DNA of 64,000 nt from Paenibacillus sp. SYP-B3998 (lineage in GTDB: Bacteria; Bacillota; Bacilli; Paenibacillales; NBRC-103111), in assembly GCF_010820665.1 (NCBI RefSeq), contig NZ_JAAIKC010000001.1:124001-188000 (forward strand), given 5' to 3'. This document shows, piece after piece, positions 38,196 to 46,499 of the stretch. Positions within the stretch are counted from its first letter, which is position 1. Each line of letters begins with the position of its first letter. Under the pieces are notes generated by a model. It worked only from the letters and a program-made list of their open reading frames with translations. It was not told where the DNA came from and searched no databases. The position numbers were made by a program, and so were the translations under genes.

Positions 38196-38717
38196 TTGCG
38201 CAAAGCGCACGATCTAATCGGACTTCCCGTGTTAACGGTACAATCCGGTAAGCAAATAGGTCAAGTCAAAGATTTGTTGTTAGACCCGATGTGGAACATA
38301 AAAGGCATCGTACTTGAAACGAAGCAATGGTTTTCTTCCCTTCGTTATATTCCTTGGGAGGATCTCGTTGCAGCTGGAGAAGATGCCGTTACCATACTGA
38401 ACGATAATGTCATTCAAGAGCTGGAGCAAACGGAAAGCCTGCATGCATTACTTGAAGGAAGCCGCAAGATTAAGGGTCTTCCCGTCATTACGGTGGGTGG
38501 ACAGCAATTAGGCATGGTAGAAGATGTTTATTTGAACCAAGATTGGGGTAAACAAATAGTAGGCTATGAACTGTCCGAAGGGTTTATTTCTGATTTGAAG
38601 GAAGGGCGTAGATGGCTCCCGATGCCGGATTCGGCAACCAAAGGGGAAGATGCTATCATAGTGCCTGTACATTGCACTGAAGAAGTAATAGATCTCTTCG
38701 TATCCAAAGAAGAATAG
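38196..38717 (+). CDS. PRC-barrel domain protein, YrrD-like
   Basis: A 173-residue protein with two PRC-barrel units: residues 5-75 (LIGLPVLTVQSGKQIGQVKD, GIVLETKQWF) and about 85-150 (IKGLPVITVGGQQLGMVEDV, LSEGFISDLKEG). PRC barrels bind partners in RNA processing and photosynthetic complexes; the bacterial YrrD role is unknown. The start is a TTG after an AGGAGGG ribosome site. A small AGAACT/AGTTCT hairpin sits directly on that site. Confidence 0.8.
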   Translation: MRKAHDLIGLPVLTVQSGKQIGQVKDLLLDPMWNIKGIVLETKQWFSSLRYIPWEDLVAAGEDAVTILNDNVIQELEQTESLHALLEGSRKIKGLPVITVGGQQLGMVEDVYLNQDWGKQIVGYELSEGFISDLKEGRRWLPMPDSATKGEDAIIVPVHCTEEVIDLFVSKEE

Positions 38718-38727
38718 GGTGAGTAAC

Positions 38728-38931
38728 ATGATGCGTTGTCCAAACTGCAATTCCAAAGATATCGGGAAAATTGGTTCCCATCAATTTTACTGCTGGGGCT
38801 GCTTTATTGAGCTCAGCGTAAATGGCGATAAAATGTCCGTGTATCAAGTAGAGGAAGATGGTACGTTAAGCTCTCTTGATGACTTGTTTTTTGAGGAAGA
38901 GATTCCTCAAGTTCACGTTCACGCCAATTAA
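38728..38931 (+). CDS. small zinc-ribbon protein
   Basis: A 67-residue protein opening MMRCPNCNSKDIGKIGSHQFYCWGC. The two CxxC pairs (CPNC and CWGC) form a zinc ribbon similar to TFIIB-type ribbons, and the C-terminal half is acidic with a late HVHAN. It follows the PRC-barrel gene by about 10 bp and is likely co-transcribed. Function is unknown. Confidence 0.75.
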   Translation: MMRCPNCNSKDIGKIGSHQFYCWGCFIELSVNGDKMSVYQVEEDGTLSSLDDLFFEEEIPQVHVHAN

Positions 38932-38951
38932 GAGGTATGTTAATTAACGAA

Positions 38952-39005
38952 ACGTCATGACTCAGGTGCTTACCCTAAAGCGCTTGAGAAGATGGCGTTT
39001 TTTGT
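38952..39005 (+). terminator. terminator after the zinc-ribbon gene
   Basis: AACGTCATGACTCA pairs imperfectly with TGAGAAGATGGCGTT and is followed by T6. Confidence 0.6.
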
Positions 39006-39099
39006 TGCGTTTGTTTTCATTTTCCTGCGTCGGATTAATTTTCTAAGGTTGTACATATACTGTACTAGCGAAAGATTATGCCTGTGTCGGGGTGAATAG

Positions 39100-40170
39100 A
39101 TGGAACGATTCTGGAAAAATAAATGGTTTATTGTATTAATCTACGCGCTGCTCGCGTTGTCGACGCTCTGTCTTTTGTTGCAAATAAAGCCGATTATTTT
39201 TAGTCTATTTGGTTTTTTTAAAGCGATTTTAACTCCTTTTTTTATCGCTCTCATTATTTCCTACATACTGAATCCCGTTGTGAATATTCTTAACCAACGG
39301 AAAGTACCGAGAACGATCGCGGTGCTTTTGATCTACAGTGTGTTCATCTCGTCATTAACGGTTGTTATTATGAATATGACGCCTATGTTTATCGCACAAG
39401 TCGCTGAGCTGAATGAGCATATGCCAGAGATGTCCATGCGCGCCCAATCGTTAGTGGATGGATTTAATCAGAATCAATTATTACCTGACAGCGTACGGAC
39501 GGGATTCAACGATTCATTGGCAAAGTTGGAGAATGCCATTTCAATGGCGATTTCTAATTACGTGCATCAAATTGGAAATACGATTAACATGCTGTTAATT
39601 GCCTTCATCGTGCCTTTCGTTGCCTTCTATATGCTTAAAGATTTTCAACTTATGGAGAAGACAGCATTGGCTATTGTGCCGAAAGAGCATCGCAAAAAGA
39701 TCGTCAAGCTGCTTATTGATATCGACACAGCGCTAGGCAATTACATTCGTGGACAGTTGCTCGTCTGTTTGATTATAGGAATTTTTGCTTATTTAGGGTA
39801 TTGGCTCATCGGGATGCCTTATCCGCTGTTGTTGGCAAGCGTTGTGGCTGTGTTTAATATCATTCCGTATCTAGGCCCCTTCTTTGGCGCGGCCCCGGCG
39901 ATTCTTATGGCCTCGACTGTTTCCTTAAAAATGGTTTTATTGGTGGCGATGATTAATTTGGTTGTGCAAATATTGGAAGGAAATGTAATTTCTCCGCAAG
40001 TGGTTGGAAGAACGCTTCACATGCATCCATTATTCATTATTTTTGCCCTTCTTGTGGGTGGAGAGGTGGCGGGGATCGTTGGCTTGATCTTGGCTGTTCC
40101 GTTTTTTGCTGTGCTAAAGGTGATCATTCAGCATGTGTTTTTGCACTATGTGCATCGTCCGACAACGTAA
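39100..40170 (+). CDS. AI-2E family permease, YrrI-like
   Basis: A 356-residue membrane protein with about seven or eight hydrophobic segments and the family features TPFFIALIISYILNPVVNIL near the N-terminus, a soluble middle part (about 100-150), FIVPFVAFYMLKDF, and the C-terminal block FNIIPYLGPFFGAAPAIL with NVISPQVVGRTLHMHPL. Members export diverse small molecules or act as Na+/H+ antiporters; an AI-2 role should not be assumed. The ATG follows GGGGTGA. It ends about 35 bp before the candidate sRNA's terminator. Confidence 0.88.
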   Translation: MERFWKNKWFIVLIYALLALSTLCLLLQIKPIIFSLFGFFKAILTPFFIALIISYILNPVVNILNQRKVPRTIAVLLIYSVFISSLTVVIMNMTPMFIAQVAELNEHMPEMSMRAQSLVDGFNQNQLLPDSVRTGFNDSLAKLENAISMAISNYVHQIGNTINMLLIAFIVPFVAFYMLKDFQLMEKTALAIVPKEHRKKIVKLLIDIDTALGNYIRGQLLVCLIIGIFAYLGYWLIGMPYPLLLASVVAVFNIIPYLGPFFGAAPAILMASTVSLKMVLLVAMINLVVQILEGNVISPQVVGRTLHMHPLFIIFALLVGGEVAGIVGLILAVPFFAVLKVIIQHVFLHYVHRPTT

Positions 40171-40199
40171 AGATAAATGGATAGAGCTAAGTGAACGCA

Positions 40200-40364
40200 C
40201 AAAACCCCTCTGAGCCATGACTTGCGGGATCATGGTTCAGGGGGCTTTGCACGAGGGTTGAGGATATGAAAGGAGTGGCAATACGTAAACCATCGAATAG
40301 GAGCCACGGAATTCGTATATCTAACAAGCAGCATTTCCATTCGATAATGAAAATCATTATCACT
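40200..40364 (-). ncRNA. candidate Fur-regulated small RNA, about 165 nt
   Basis: On the minus strand a perfect sigma-A promoter predicts a start at about 40364 (an A). The transcript would end at a hairpin at 40205-40245 followed by TTTT. It has no convincing ORF. Its middle carries the pyrimidine-rich stretch GCCACTCCTTTCATATCCTC (complement of 40260-40279), which is complementary to Shine-Dalgarno sequences, and a further ACCCTCG. Fur control plus an anti-Shine-Dalgarno segment matches how iron-sparing RNAs such as B. subtilis FsrA work. It shows no obvious FsrA sequence match that I can recall. Existence is inferred from sequence alone. Confidence 0.6.
40205..40245. terminator. terminator of the candidate small RNA
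   Basis: CCCC, TGA and CCATGA blocks on one arm pair with TCATGG, TCA and GGGG on the other around a TGCGGG loop. The T run is TTTT on the minus strand only, so it mainly serves the small RNA; it may also slow transcription leaving the AI-2E permease gene. Confidence 0.65.
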
Positions 40365-40399
40365 AAAGTAATTATACTTCCATTGAGAATCATTGTCAA
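40343..40399 (-). promoter_or_regulatory. consensus promoter with two overlapping Fur boxes
   Basis: Minus strand: TTGACA (40399-40394), a 17-bp spacer, and TATAAT (40376-40371), a perfect sigma-A promoter. One Fur-like box starts within the -35 and fills the spacer (GACAATGATTCTCAATGGA, 12 of 19 matches to GATAATGATAATCATTATC). A second, GATAATGATTTTCATTATC (40361-40343, 17 of 19 matches), covers the predicted start site. Iron-bound Fur at either box would block RNA polymerase. Confidence 0.8.
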
Positions 40400-40636
40400 C
40401 TAGAATGTTTTTTGCTTTTTTAGATGTTTATTTTTGTCGTCGCCTTGATCGTCATCTTCTTCTTTTTGTTCTTTTTGTTCTTGGAATTCGATCCTCGTTT
40501 GACCAGTTATATAGTCAAAAGGGTTATATCTATTATCAGGTATTTCTTTTTTTATAAGTGTTTTAGCCATGATGTAAATGATTAAAATAAACACCGGCCC
40601 GATTAAGGCTAATACGACAAGAGATGAGAAATCCAT
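40400..40636 (-). CDS. small membrane protein, DUF3951-like
   Basis: A 78-residue protein with one N-terminal membrane helix (about 3-25, FSSLVVLALIGPVFILIIYI), then NRYNPFDYITGQTRIEFQEQ and a charged, Gln/Lys/Glu/Asp-rich tail. The PFDYITGQ motif recalls DUF3951 proteins of Bacillales, whose function is unknown. The ATG follows TTAGGAGG. The gene ends right at the -35 of the Fur-controlled promoter, so its transcription runs into that promoter from upstream. Confidence 0.7.
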   Translation of the reverse strand: MDFSSLVVLALIGPVFILIIYIMAKTLIKKEIPDNRYNPFDYITGQTRIEFQEQKEQKEEDDDQGDDKNKHLKKQKTF

Positions 40637-40767
40637 CGTAAGATCCTCCTAACGCTTATACATCTTCTTAGGTTATACGATACCTAGACAGGGAGGTTTC
40701 ATGAATTTGTAATTACAAAAAAATAAGTTTATGTTCTGATTGAATGTGTTATGGCAAATGGCCAATA

Positions 40768-40796
40768 TTGACAGGGTGAGAGCATAAAGCTATAAT
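40768..40796 (+). promoter_or_regulatory. sigma-A promoter of the alaS T-box transcript
   Basis: TTGACA and TATAAT, both perfect consensus, are 17 bp apart. Predicted start is near 40803. The stretch from 40637 to this promoter holds nothing else recognisable. Confidence 0.85.
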
Positions 40797-40802
40797 TTGC
40801 CT

Positions 40803-41098
40803 TATCTATAACTATTGTGAAAACATTGATGAAACTTAAGTAGGTCATAGTCCATCGTCAGAGAGAAGGTTCCGGTGCACAGCAAATAAAACGCTCTGTA
40901 TTTGGCTGAGAGAACCTTTCGATGTTAGGATGACTGAACGCTCGTTTCGGAGTGTGGATGAACTCCACCGGTTGGACCCGTTACAGTTCGCACAAGGAGA
41001 TTGAGTTTGTTGTCCTGACTAGGGTCGGATGCCATGAACGCAATAACCAGGGTGGTACCGCGATGATTCGTCCCTGTTTAGCTACAGGGGCGTTTTTT
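40803..41098 (+). promoter_or_regulatory. T-box riboswitch leader of alaS
   Basis: AGAGAG (about 40860) and GGCTGAGAGAACC mark stem I. The specifier loop carries GCT (Ala) at 40940-40942 in the context TGAAC-GCT-CG. The T-box sequence AGGGTGGTACCGCG lies at about 41049-41062, and the terminator stem CGTCCCTGT / ACAGGGGCG with T6 ends at 41098. Uncharged tRNA-Ala should stabilise the antiterminator and allow alaS transcription. Confidence 0.92.
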
Positions 41099-41142
41099 GT
41101 TTAAATACATGAGAACACATCTATATTGGGGGCATGAAACAG

Positions 41143-43770
41143 ATGAAAGCAAGTGAAATCCGTTCGAAGTGGTTACAGTTTTTTGCTAGTAAAGGTCACA
41201 AGATTGAGCCTAGCTCATCGCTAGTTCCACACAATGATCCTTCCCTCCTTTGGATCAATGCAGGGATTGCTCCCCTCAAACCTTATTTGGATGGTCGCGA
41301 AATTCCCGATAATCCAAGAATTACGAATGCTCAGAAGTGCATTCGAACCAACGATATTGAGAATGTGGGCAAGACGCGTCGTCATCACACATTTTTCGAG
41401 ATGCTAGGTAATTTCTCAATTGGCGATTATTTTAAGCAAGAGGTTATTCCATGGGCATGGGAGTTTCTTACCGACCCGCAGTGGATTGGTTTTGACCCCA
41501 ATCGGATATCCGTTACTGTCCATGAGGACGATGAGGAAGCTTTCGAGATATGGCATAAGCAGATCGGAATTCCCGAAGATCGTATTTACAAGTTGAAGGA
41601 AGATAATTTCTGGGATATTGGCGAAGGGCCTTGTGGTCCATGTACGGAAATTTTCTACGATCGCGGTGACGCTTATGGAGATCTGGCAGATCCAGAATGC
41701 TGGCCTGGTGGGGAGAACGAACGTTTCCTAGAAGTCTGGAACCTGGTGTTTACACAATTCAATCATAATAAGGATGGCAGCTATACGCCGCTTCCGAACA
41801 AGAACATTGATACAGGTGCAGGACTAGAGCGCTTTGCTTCGATTCTGCAAAATGTAGATTCGAATTTTGACACGGACCTGTTTAAACCGATCATTGATAA
41901 AACATGCGAGCTTACTGGCGTAGCTTATCACACGAACGAAGAGTACGATGTTGCATTGAAAGTAATTGCGGATCATATTCGTACGGTAGCCTTCTCCGTT
42001 GGAGACGGTGTGCTCCCTTCTAATGAAGGACGTGGCTATGTCATTCGCCGTTTGCTTCGCCGTGCGGTACGTTACGGTAAGGTACTAGGGTTGGATAAAC
42101 CGTTTCTGCATAAGTTGGTTCCCATTGTTGGAGATATCATGGGCGTTTACTATGCAGAAGTTGTGGACAAGCGTGAATTTATCGAGAAGGTCATTCGGAC
42201 AGAAGAAGAGCGTTTCCATGAAACGTTGAGTGATGGCCTGAACATCCTTGCAGAAATGGTAGAAAAGAGTCGTCAGGCTGGCGAAAACCAAATCAGCGGG
42301 CCGGATGCATTTAAGTTGTATGATACGTATGGTTTCCCTTTCGATTTAACGGAAGACTTCGCAGCAGAAAAAGGCTTAACCGTTGATCGTCAAGGTTTTG
42401 ATGCTTCTATGCAAGAGCAGCGTGATCGGGCAAGAGCAGCCCGTCACGACGAAGGCGGCATGAAGGTACAAGGCGGCCCACTGGCCGATTTCACGGTTAA
42501 AAGCGATTTTGTTGGATATAATGAGTTGGTAGTTACTGCTAATATCGTGGCTATTGTTCATGAGAATCAATTTGTTGATTTCGTTGGGGTTGGAGAATCT
42601 TGCCAAGTTATCCTGGATCAAACCCCTTTTTATGCAGAAAGTGGCGGTCAAGCTAGTGATTATGGTACAATCTCGAATACTCAAGTAATACTGAAAGTGG
42701 AAGATGTGAACAAAGCGCCCCACGGTCAGCATGCGCATAGAGTTATCGTCGAATCTGGTGTACTGCGCAAAGGAGATACCGTGCAAGCAGCTGTAGCTCC
42801 CGCACAGCGAGGAGATACGATAAAGAACCATACGGCGACTCATTTGCTGCATAAAGCGTTGAAAGAGGTACTTGGTACGCATGTTAATCAAGCAGGGTCG
42901 TTAGTAGAACCTGATCGCTTGCGTTTTGACTTCTCGCATTTCGGCAGCATTACTGCTGAAGAGCTGCTTGATGTCGAGCAACGTGTAAATCGCCAAATAT
43001 GGCATAACACGCATGTAGACATTTCGCTCAAAGCAATTGCTGAAGCGAAAGAGATGGGCGCAATGGCCTTGTTTGGCGAAAAGTATGGCGATATCGTGCG
43101 TGTTGTGCAGGTCGGCGACTATAGCCTTGAACTGTGTGGTGGTTGCCACGTTCATAATACCGGGCAAATCGGTTTGTTCAAAATCGTAAGCGAGTCCGGT
43201 ATTGGTTCCGGCGTTCGTCGGATCGAAGCCGTAACGGGGCGCAGTGCTTATGAATTCCTCGACCAGCAGCTGCAATTATTGAAGGAAGCGGCTGGAATGC
43301 TGAAATCCAATGTGCAGGATGTCCCGAAACGTTTGGAGAGCACGTTAGGACAATTGAAAGAGTTATCTCGCGAAAACGAATCGCTGCGGAGCAAACTTGG
43401 TCGTATCGAAGCGGGGTCGCTTATCGATCAAGTGAAGCAAGTTGTCGGTGTTACTGTACTTGCGGCGCAAGTGAACGCAGGTGACATTGATTCGCTTCGC
43501 AACATTGTGGATGAAATGAAAGTAAAACTAGGGTCGGCGGTAATCGTTCTAGGTTCAGTAGCGGATGATAAAGTCAATCTAGTTGCTGCTGTTACGCCAG
43601 ATCTTGTTGCAAAAGGCTTCCATGCTGGGAAGATCATTAAAGAAGTCGCCTTGCAATGTGGGGGAAGCGGCGGTGGACGTCCAGATATGGCGCAAGCAGG
43701 CGGTAAAGATGCATCTAAACTGCAAGGCGCACTCGCTGGAGTCGAAGGTCTCGTAGCACAATTTGCATAA
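41143..43770 (+). CDS. alaS: alanyl-tRNA synthetase
   Basis: An 875-residue class II synthetase. The N-terminal catalytic core includes [40 protein letters not shown] and the motif-2 region [20 protein letters not shown]. The editing domain has [14 protein letters not shown] (HxxxH) and the downstream CGGCHV zinc/editing motif. A C-terminal C-Ala domain ends the protein ([15 protein letters not shown]). The ATG at 41143 is preferred over one three codons upstream because of spacing to TTGGGGG. It is T-box controlled and starts the alaS-ireB-ruvX-DUF1292 neighbourhood. Confidence 0.96.
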   Translation: MKASEIRSKWLQFFASKGHKIEPSSSLVPHNDPSLLWINAGIAPLKPYLDGREIPDNPRITNAQKCIRTNDIENVGKTRRHHTFFEMLGNFSIGDYFKQEVIPWAWEFLTDPQWIGFDPNRISVTVHEDDEEAFEIWHKQIGIPEDRIYKLKEDNFWDIGEGPCGPCTEIFYDRGDAYGDLADPECWPGGENERFLEVWNLVFTQFNHNKDGSYTPLPNKNIDTGAGLERFASILQNVDSNFDTDLFKPIIDKTCELTGVAYHTNEEYDVALKVIADHIRTVAFSVGDGVLPSNEGRGYVIRRLLRRAVRYGKVLGLDKPFLHKLVPIVGDIMGVYYAEVVDKREFIEKVIRTEEERFHETLSDGLNILAEMVEKSRQAGENQISGPDAFKLYDTYGFPFDLTEDFAAEKGLTVDRQGFDASMQEQRDRARAARHDEGGMKVQGGPLADFTVKSDFVGYNELVVTANIVAIVHENQFVDFVGVGESCQVILDQTPFYAESGGQASDYGTISNTQVILKVEDVNKAPHGQHAHRVIVESGVLRKGDTVQAAVAPAQRGDTIKNHTATHLLHKALKEVLGTHVNQAGSLVEPDRLRFDFSHFGSITAEELLDVEQRVNRQIWHNTHVDISLKAIAEAKEMGAMALFGEKYGDIVRVVQVGDYSLELCGGCHVHNTGQIGLFKIVSESGIGSGVRRIEAVTGRSAYEFLDQQLQLLKEAAGMLKSNVQDVPKRLESTLGQLKELSRENESLRSKLGRIEAGSLIDQVKQVVGVTVLAAQVNAGDIDSLRNIVDEMKVKLGSAVIVLGSVADDKVNLVAAVTPDLVAKGFHAGKIIKEVALQCGGSGGGRPDMAQAGGKDASKLQGALAGVEGLVAQFA

Positions 43771-43882
43771 TTATTTTTATTTGGGACAGGAATTATTAAA
43801 CCCGTAGAGAATATATCACTGTATATACGGAACATTTTCTAATATTTTACAAAGGTATCAAACGGAAAGTGGGGTGCTCCTG

Positions 43883-44143
43883 ATGAGTTCCATGGATAAA
43901 ACGATGAAGTTCAACGTTAAGGCGGAAGAGATCGAGACATCACCCAAAGATGTGTTACTAGCGGTTTACGATGCTCTTCAGGAAAAAGGATATAATCCGA
44001 TAAACCAGATTGTCGGGTACTTGCTTTCTGGAGATCCTGCGTACATTCCGCGTCATAACAACGCTCGAAGCCTTATTCGTAAACGCGAGCGTGACGAACT
44101 GATCGAGGAACTAGTACGCGCTTATCTGGGCCAACACAAATAG
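43883..44143 (+). CDS. ireB: IreB-family regulatory phosphoprotein
   Basis: An 86-residue protein with the conserved block [20 protein letters not shown], then [20 protein letters not shown] and [17 protein letters not shown]. IreB in Enterococcus is phosphorylated by the PASTA kinase IreK and tunes cephalosporin resistance. In Bacillus the gene (yrzL) likewise lies between alaS and ruvX. The start is [10 protein letters not shown] after GTGGGG. Confidence 0.9.
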   Translation: MSSMDKTMKFNVKAEEIETSPKDVLLAVYDALQEKGYNPINQIVGYLLSGDPAYIPRHNNARSLIRKRERDELIEELVRAYLGQHK

Positions 44144-44161
44144 TAGGAAAAGAGAACCGGC

Positions 44162-44578
44162 ATGAGATGGATGGGCTTGGATTATGGAGACAAAACGATC
44201 GGTGTGGCGATAAGCGACGAGCTGGGGTGGACGGCTCAAGGGCTTGAAGTCATACATCGCCGTAAGCCTGGAGAAGATTTTGACCGACTTACGGCGATAG
44301 TTAGTCAGTATGGCGTCACTGAGATTATCGTAGGCTTACCCAAGAATATGAATAACACAATAGGCCCACGGGGCGAAATTGCAATTGCATTTTCTGAGGA
44401 ATTAAAGCAAAAAACTAATGTACCTGTACACTTGTGGGATGAGCGATTAACAACTGTTGCTGCGACCAGAGCGCTTCTTGAAGGCGATGTGAGTCGCAAA
44501 AAACGGAAGGCGGTTATTGATAAAATGGCTGCACAGCTTATCTTGCAAGGGTATATGGAAGCTAATATGAAGAGGTGA
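44162..44578 (+). CDS. ruvX: YqgF/RuvX-family RNase H-like nuclease
   Basis: A 138-residue RNase H fold protein. Catalytic acids are in MGLDYGDKTIGVAISD (Asp near residue 5), the middle VGLPKNMNNTIGPRG, and WDERLTTVAATRALLEGDVS with the late IDKMAAQLILQGY. Homologues trim the 5' end of pre-16S rRNA and have also been proposed as junction resolvases. It sits between ireB and the DUF1292 genes, spaced by only a few bases, indicating an operon. Confidence 0.93.
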   Translation: MRWMGLDYGDKTIGVAISDELGWTAQGLEVIHRRKPGEDFDRLTAIVSQYGVTEIIVGLPKNMNNTIGPRGEIAIAFSEELKQKTNVPVHLWDERLTTVAATRALLEGDVSRKKRKAVIDKMAAQLILQGYMEANMKR

Positions 44579-44584
44579 ACGAAC

Positions 44585-44890
44585 ATGTCCAAAGAAGAAT
44601 TGCGTGAAGAAGAACCAGAAATCATTTACATCCCAGACGATGAAGGCAACGAGGAAGAGTTCGAGGTCATCATGAAATTCGAAGTGGACGGTTCTGATAA
44701 GAAGTATATGATGGTCGTACCCATGGATAGCGGAGACGAAGAAACGGATGAAGTGTATGCATTCCGTTATGAAGAAGATGATGACGGCGAGGATTTGAAG
44801 CTATTCACAATTGAAGATGAAGAAGAGTGGAATATTGTTGAAGAAACCTTCAATACGTTAATGGCTGAGTATGAAGAGGAAGAAGCATGA
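44585..44890 (+). CDS. DUF1292 protein, YrzB-like
   Basis: A 101-residue very acidic protein. Typical DUF1292 features are EIIYIPDDEGNEEEFEVIMK, YMMVVPM, EVYAFRYEED and EEWNIVEETFNTLM near the C-terminus. Function is unknown; yrzB has the same place in B. subtilis. GAGGTGAAC precedes the ATG. Its end overlaps the next gene by 4 bp. Confidence 0.85.
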   Translation: MSKEELREEEPEIIYIPDDEGNEEEFEVIMKFEVDGSDKKYMMVVPMDSGDEETDEVYAFRYEEDDDGEDLKLFTIEDEEEWNIVEETFNTLMAEYEEEEA

Positions 44891-45183
44891 GTACATCGCC
44901 TTCGACCGTATTGCGTAATGTTTATGGGGATGATATCATTTTGTTTGATGAGCAAAATGAATCGACCGTCTTCCATTTGCTAGCGGAATTCGTTTATGAG
45001 AATCAGACGTATGCTGTTTTGCAATCTGATGAACTCAAGAAGGAAGATGATGTTGCCATATTCCGAGTAATCGAAAATGCCGAGCAGCAGTATGAGTTGG
45101 AAACGATTGAGGATGACGATGAATGGGAAACTGTTTCTGAACTCTACGACGAGATGGTGTTCCCCGAGCAGGAAGATTTGTAA
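44887..45183 (+). CDS. second DUF1292-like protein
   Basis: A 98-residue protein that follows the same plan as its neighbour but is divergent: NVYGDDIILFDEQNESTVFH, YAVLQSDELKKEDDVAIFRV and DDEWETVSELYDEMV. The start overlaps the upstream stop (ATGA), so the two are translationally coupled. It probably arose by tandem duplication. Function is unknown. Confidence 0.75.
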   Translation: MSTSPSTVLRNVYGDDIILFDEQNESTVFHLLAEFVYENQTYAVLQSDELKKEDDVAIFRVIENAEQQYELETIEDDDEWETVSELYDEMVFPEQEDL

Positions 45184-45282
45184 TAAGGAGACATCCTAGT
45201 GGAATGCATCTGCTTTTTTACCATATAAGAACGTACATGTTTTCGATTCGCGGAAATGGCATTCTTATTGGAGATAAAACAT

Positions 45283-45330
45283 ACCTCTAAGCGCGGTCAC
45301 TCATCCATGAGTGGCATCGATAGAGGTTTT
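45283..45330 (+). terminator. nested hairpin before mltG, terminator or attenuator
   Basis: The outer stem ACCTCTA / TAGAGGT encloses a perfect inner hairpin CACTCAT-CC-ATGAGTG and is followed by TTTT. It lies between the DUF1292 pair and mltG and so either ends the upstream operon or attenuates mltG. Confidence 0.6.
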
Positions 45331-45354
45331 CTCATTTGTTGGGGGAGGAACCAT

Positions 45355-46461
45355 GTGAACGATTTATTGGATCAAGAAAACGAAGTAGAGAGGCCCAAGC
45401 GAAGCAAAGTCAAACTCGTGCTGCTCATTATTGGCTTGATCCTGCTTCTGATCATCGGAGGAGCGAGTGGCATCGGGCTGTACATTGCTAATGCCATGCA
45501 ACCTATGCCAGCATCAGATCAAGAAGTTAGGGTGTCCATACCGCAAGGAGCGGGCTCATCAACCATTGCTAAGGAGCTTGAGGCGAAGGGACTTATTAAG
45601 AACTCATCCATTTTTACTTATTATTTAAAAGTAAAGAAGCAAGGGTCTCGTCTTCAAGCAGGGGAGTACAATATGAAGCCGGGCATGTCCTTTGATGCAA
45701 TGATTGAAAAGCTAAATAAAGGCGATACCGTGAAGAAAGAAGTTATTCGCGTGACGATACCAGAAGGTTACACGATTCAGCAAATCGCGGACAAGCTTCC
45801 GGAGCAAACGCCTTGGAAATCCGATGTATTCCTCCAACAAGCAGATGCACCGGGGCAATTTCAAGCTGAAGCTATTGGAACACTTCCTGATAATAAGAAT
45901 ATTAAGCATCGGTTGGAAGGCTATTTGTTTCCGGAAACTTATGAATTTAAAAAAGACTCGACGGAACAAGAATTCATCGAACGGACGTTGCAAGAGCTTG
46001 ATAAGAGGCTCTCTACACTGCCTCCAGACTGGCAGACTAAGCTCAAAGCTCGCGGCTTGACTATCCATCAATTGCTGACCATTGCTTCGCTGATTGAGCG
46101 TGAGGTCGTTGTGGATGAAGAGAGAGCGCTTGTATCAGGTGTTATTAACAATCGTTTGAAAAAGAATATGCCGCTGCAAATTGACGCAACGGTGCAGTAT
46201 TTATTCGATAAACCGAAAGAGCGGCTGATGGAAAAAGATTTACAAATCCAGAGCCCTTATAATACGTATTTAAATGCAGGCTTGCCACCAGGGCCGATTG
46301 CTAGTCCAAGCCTAGCGTCTATTAAAGCAGCGTTATATCCAGAGGAAACGAAGTATTTGTTCTATGTGACAAAGAAAGATGGCACCAAGGCACATTTATT
46401 CGCGGAGACGTTTGAGGAACATAAGAAAAATATCGCAGCGAGTAAGAAAGTTGCTAATTAG
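45355..46461 (+). CDS. mltG: endolytic murein transglycosylase MltG
   Basis: A 368-residue protein with a short cytosolic N-terminus, one membrane helix (about 22-45, LVLLIIGLILLLIIGGASGI), a LysM-like subdomain (about 55-130, VRVSIPQGAGSSTIAKELEA) and the YceG catalytic domain with ASLIEREVVVDEERALVSGV (catalytic Glu) and NTYLNAGLPPGPIASPS. MltG cuts nascent glycan strands and sets their length. The GTG at 45355 is chosen because it lies 6 bp after GGGGGAGG; the longer open frame upstream runs through the hairpin. Confidence 0.93.
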   Translation: MNDLLDQENEVERPKRSKVKLVLLIIGLILLLIIGGASGIGLYIANAMQPMPASDQEVRVSIPQGAGSSTIAKELEAKGLIKNSSIFTYYLKVKKQGSRLQAGEYNMKPGMSFDAMIEKLNKGDTVKKEVIRVTIPEGYTIQQIADKLPEQTPWKSDVFLQQADAPGQFQAEAIGTLPDNKNIKHRLEGYLFPETYEFKKDSTEQEFIERTLQELDKRLSTLPPDWQTKLKARGLTIHQLLTIASLIEREVVVDEERALVSGVINNRLKKNMPLQIDATVQYLFDKPKERLMEKDLQIQSPYNTYLNAGLPPGPIASPSLASIKAALYPEETKYLFYVTKKDGTKAHLFAETFEEHKKNIAASKKVAN

Positions 46462-46499
46462 CCCGCAGGAATGCGAATGGATAGAAGGAAGGTAAGCAC

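Noticed and set aside
40187..40399. A 70-residue minus-strand ORF overlapping the candidate small RNA
   Set aside because: Its only start is a TTG inside the -35 box, so it cannot be translated from the predicted transcript, and no ribosome site is present.
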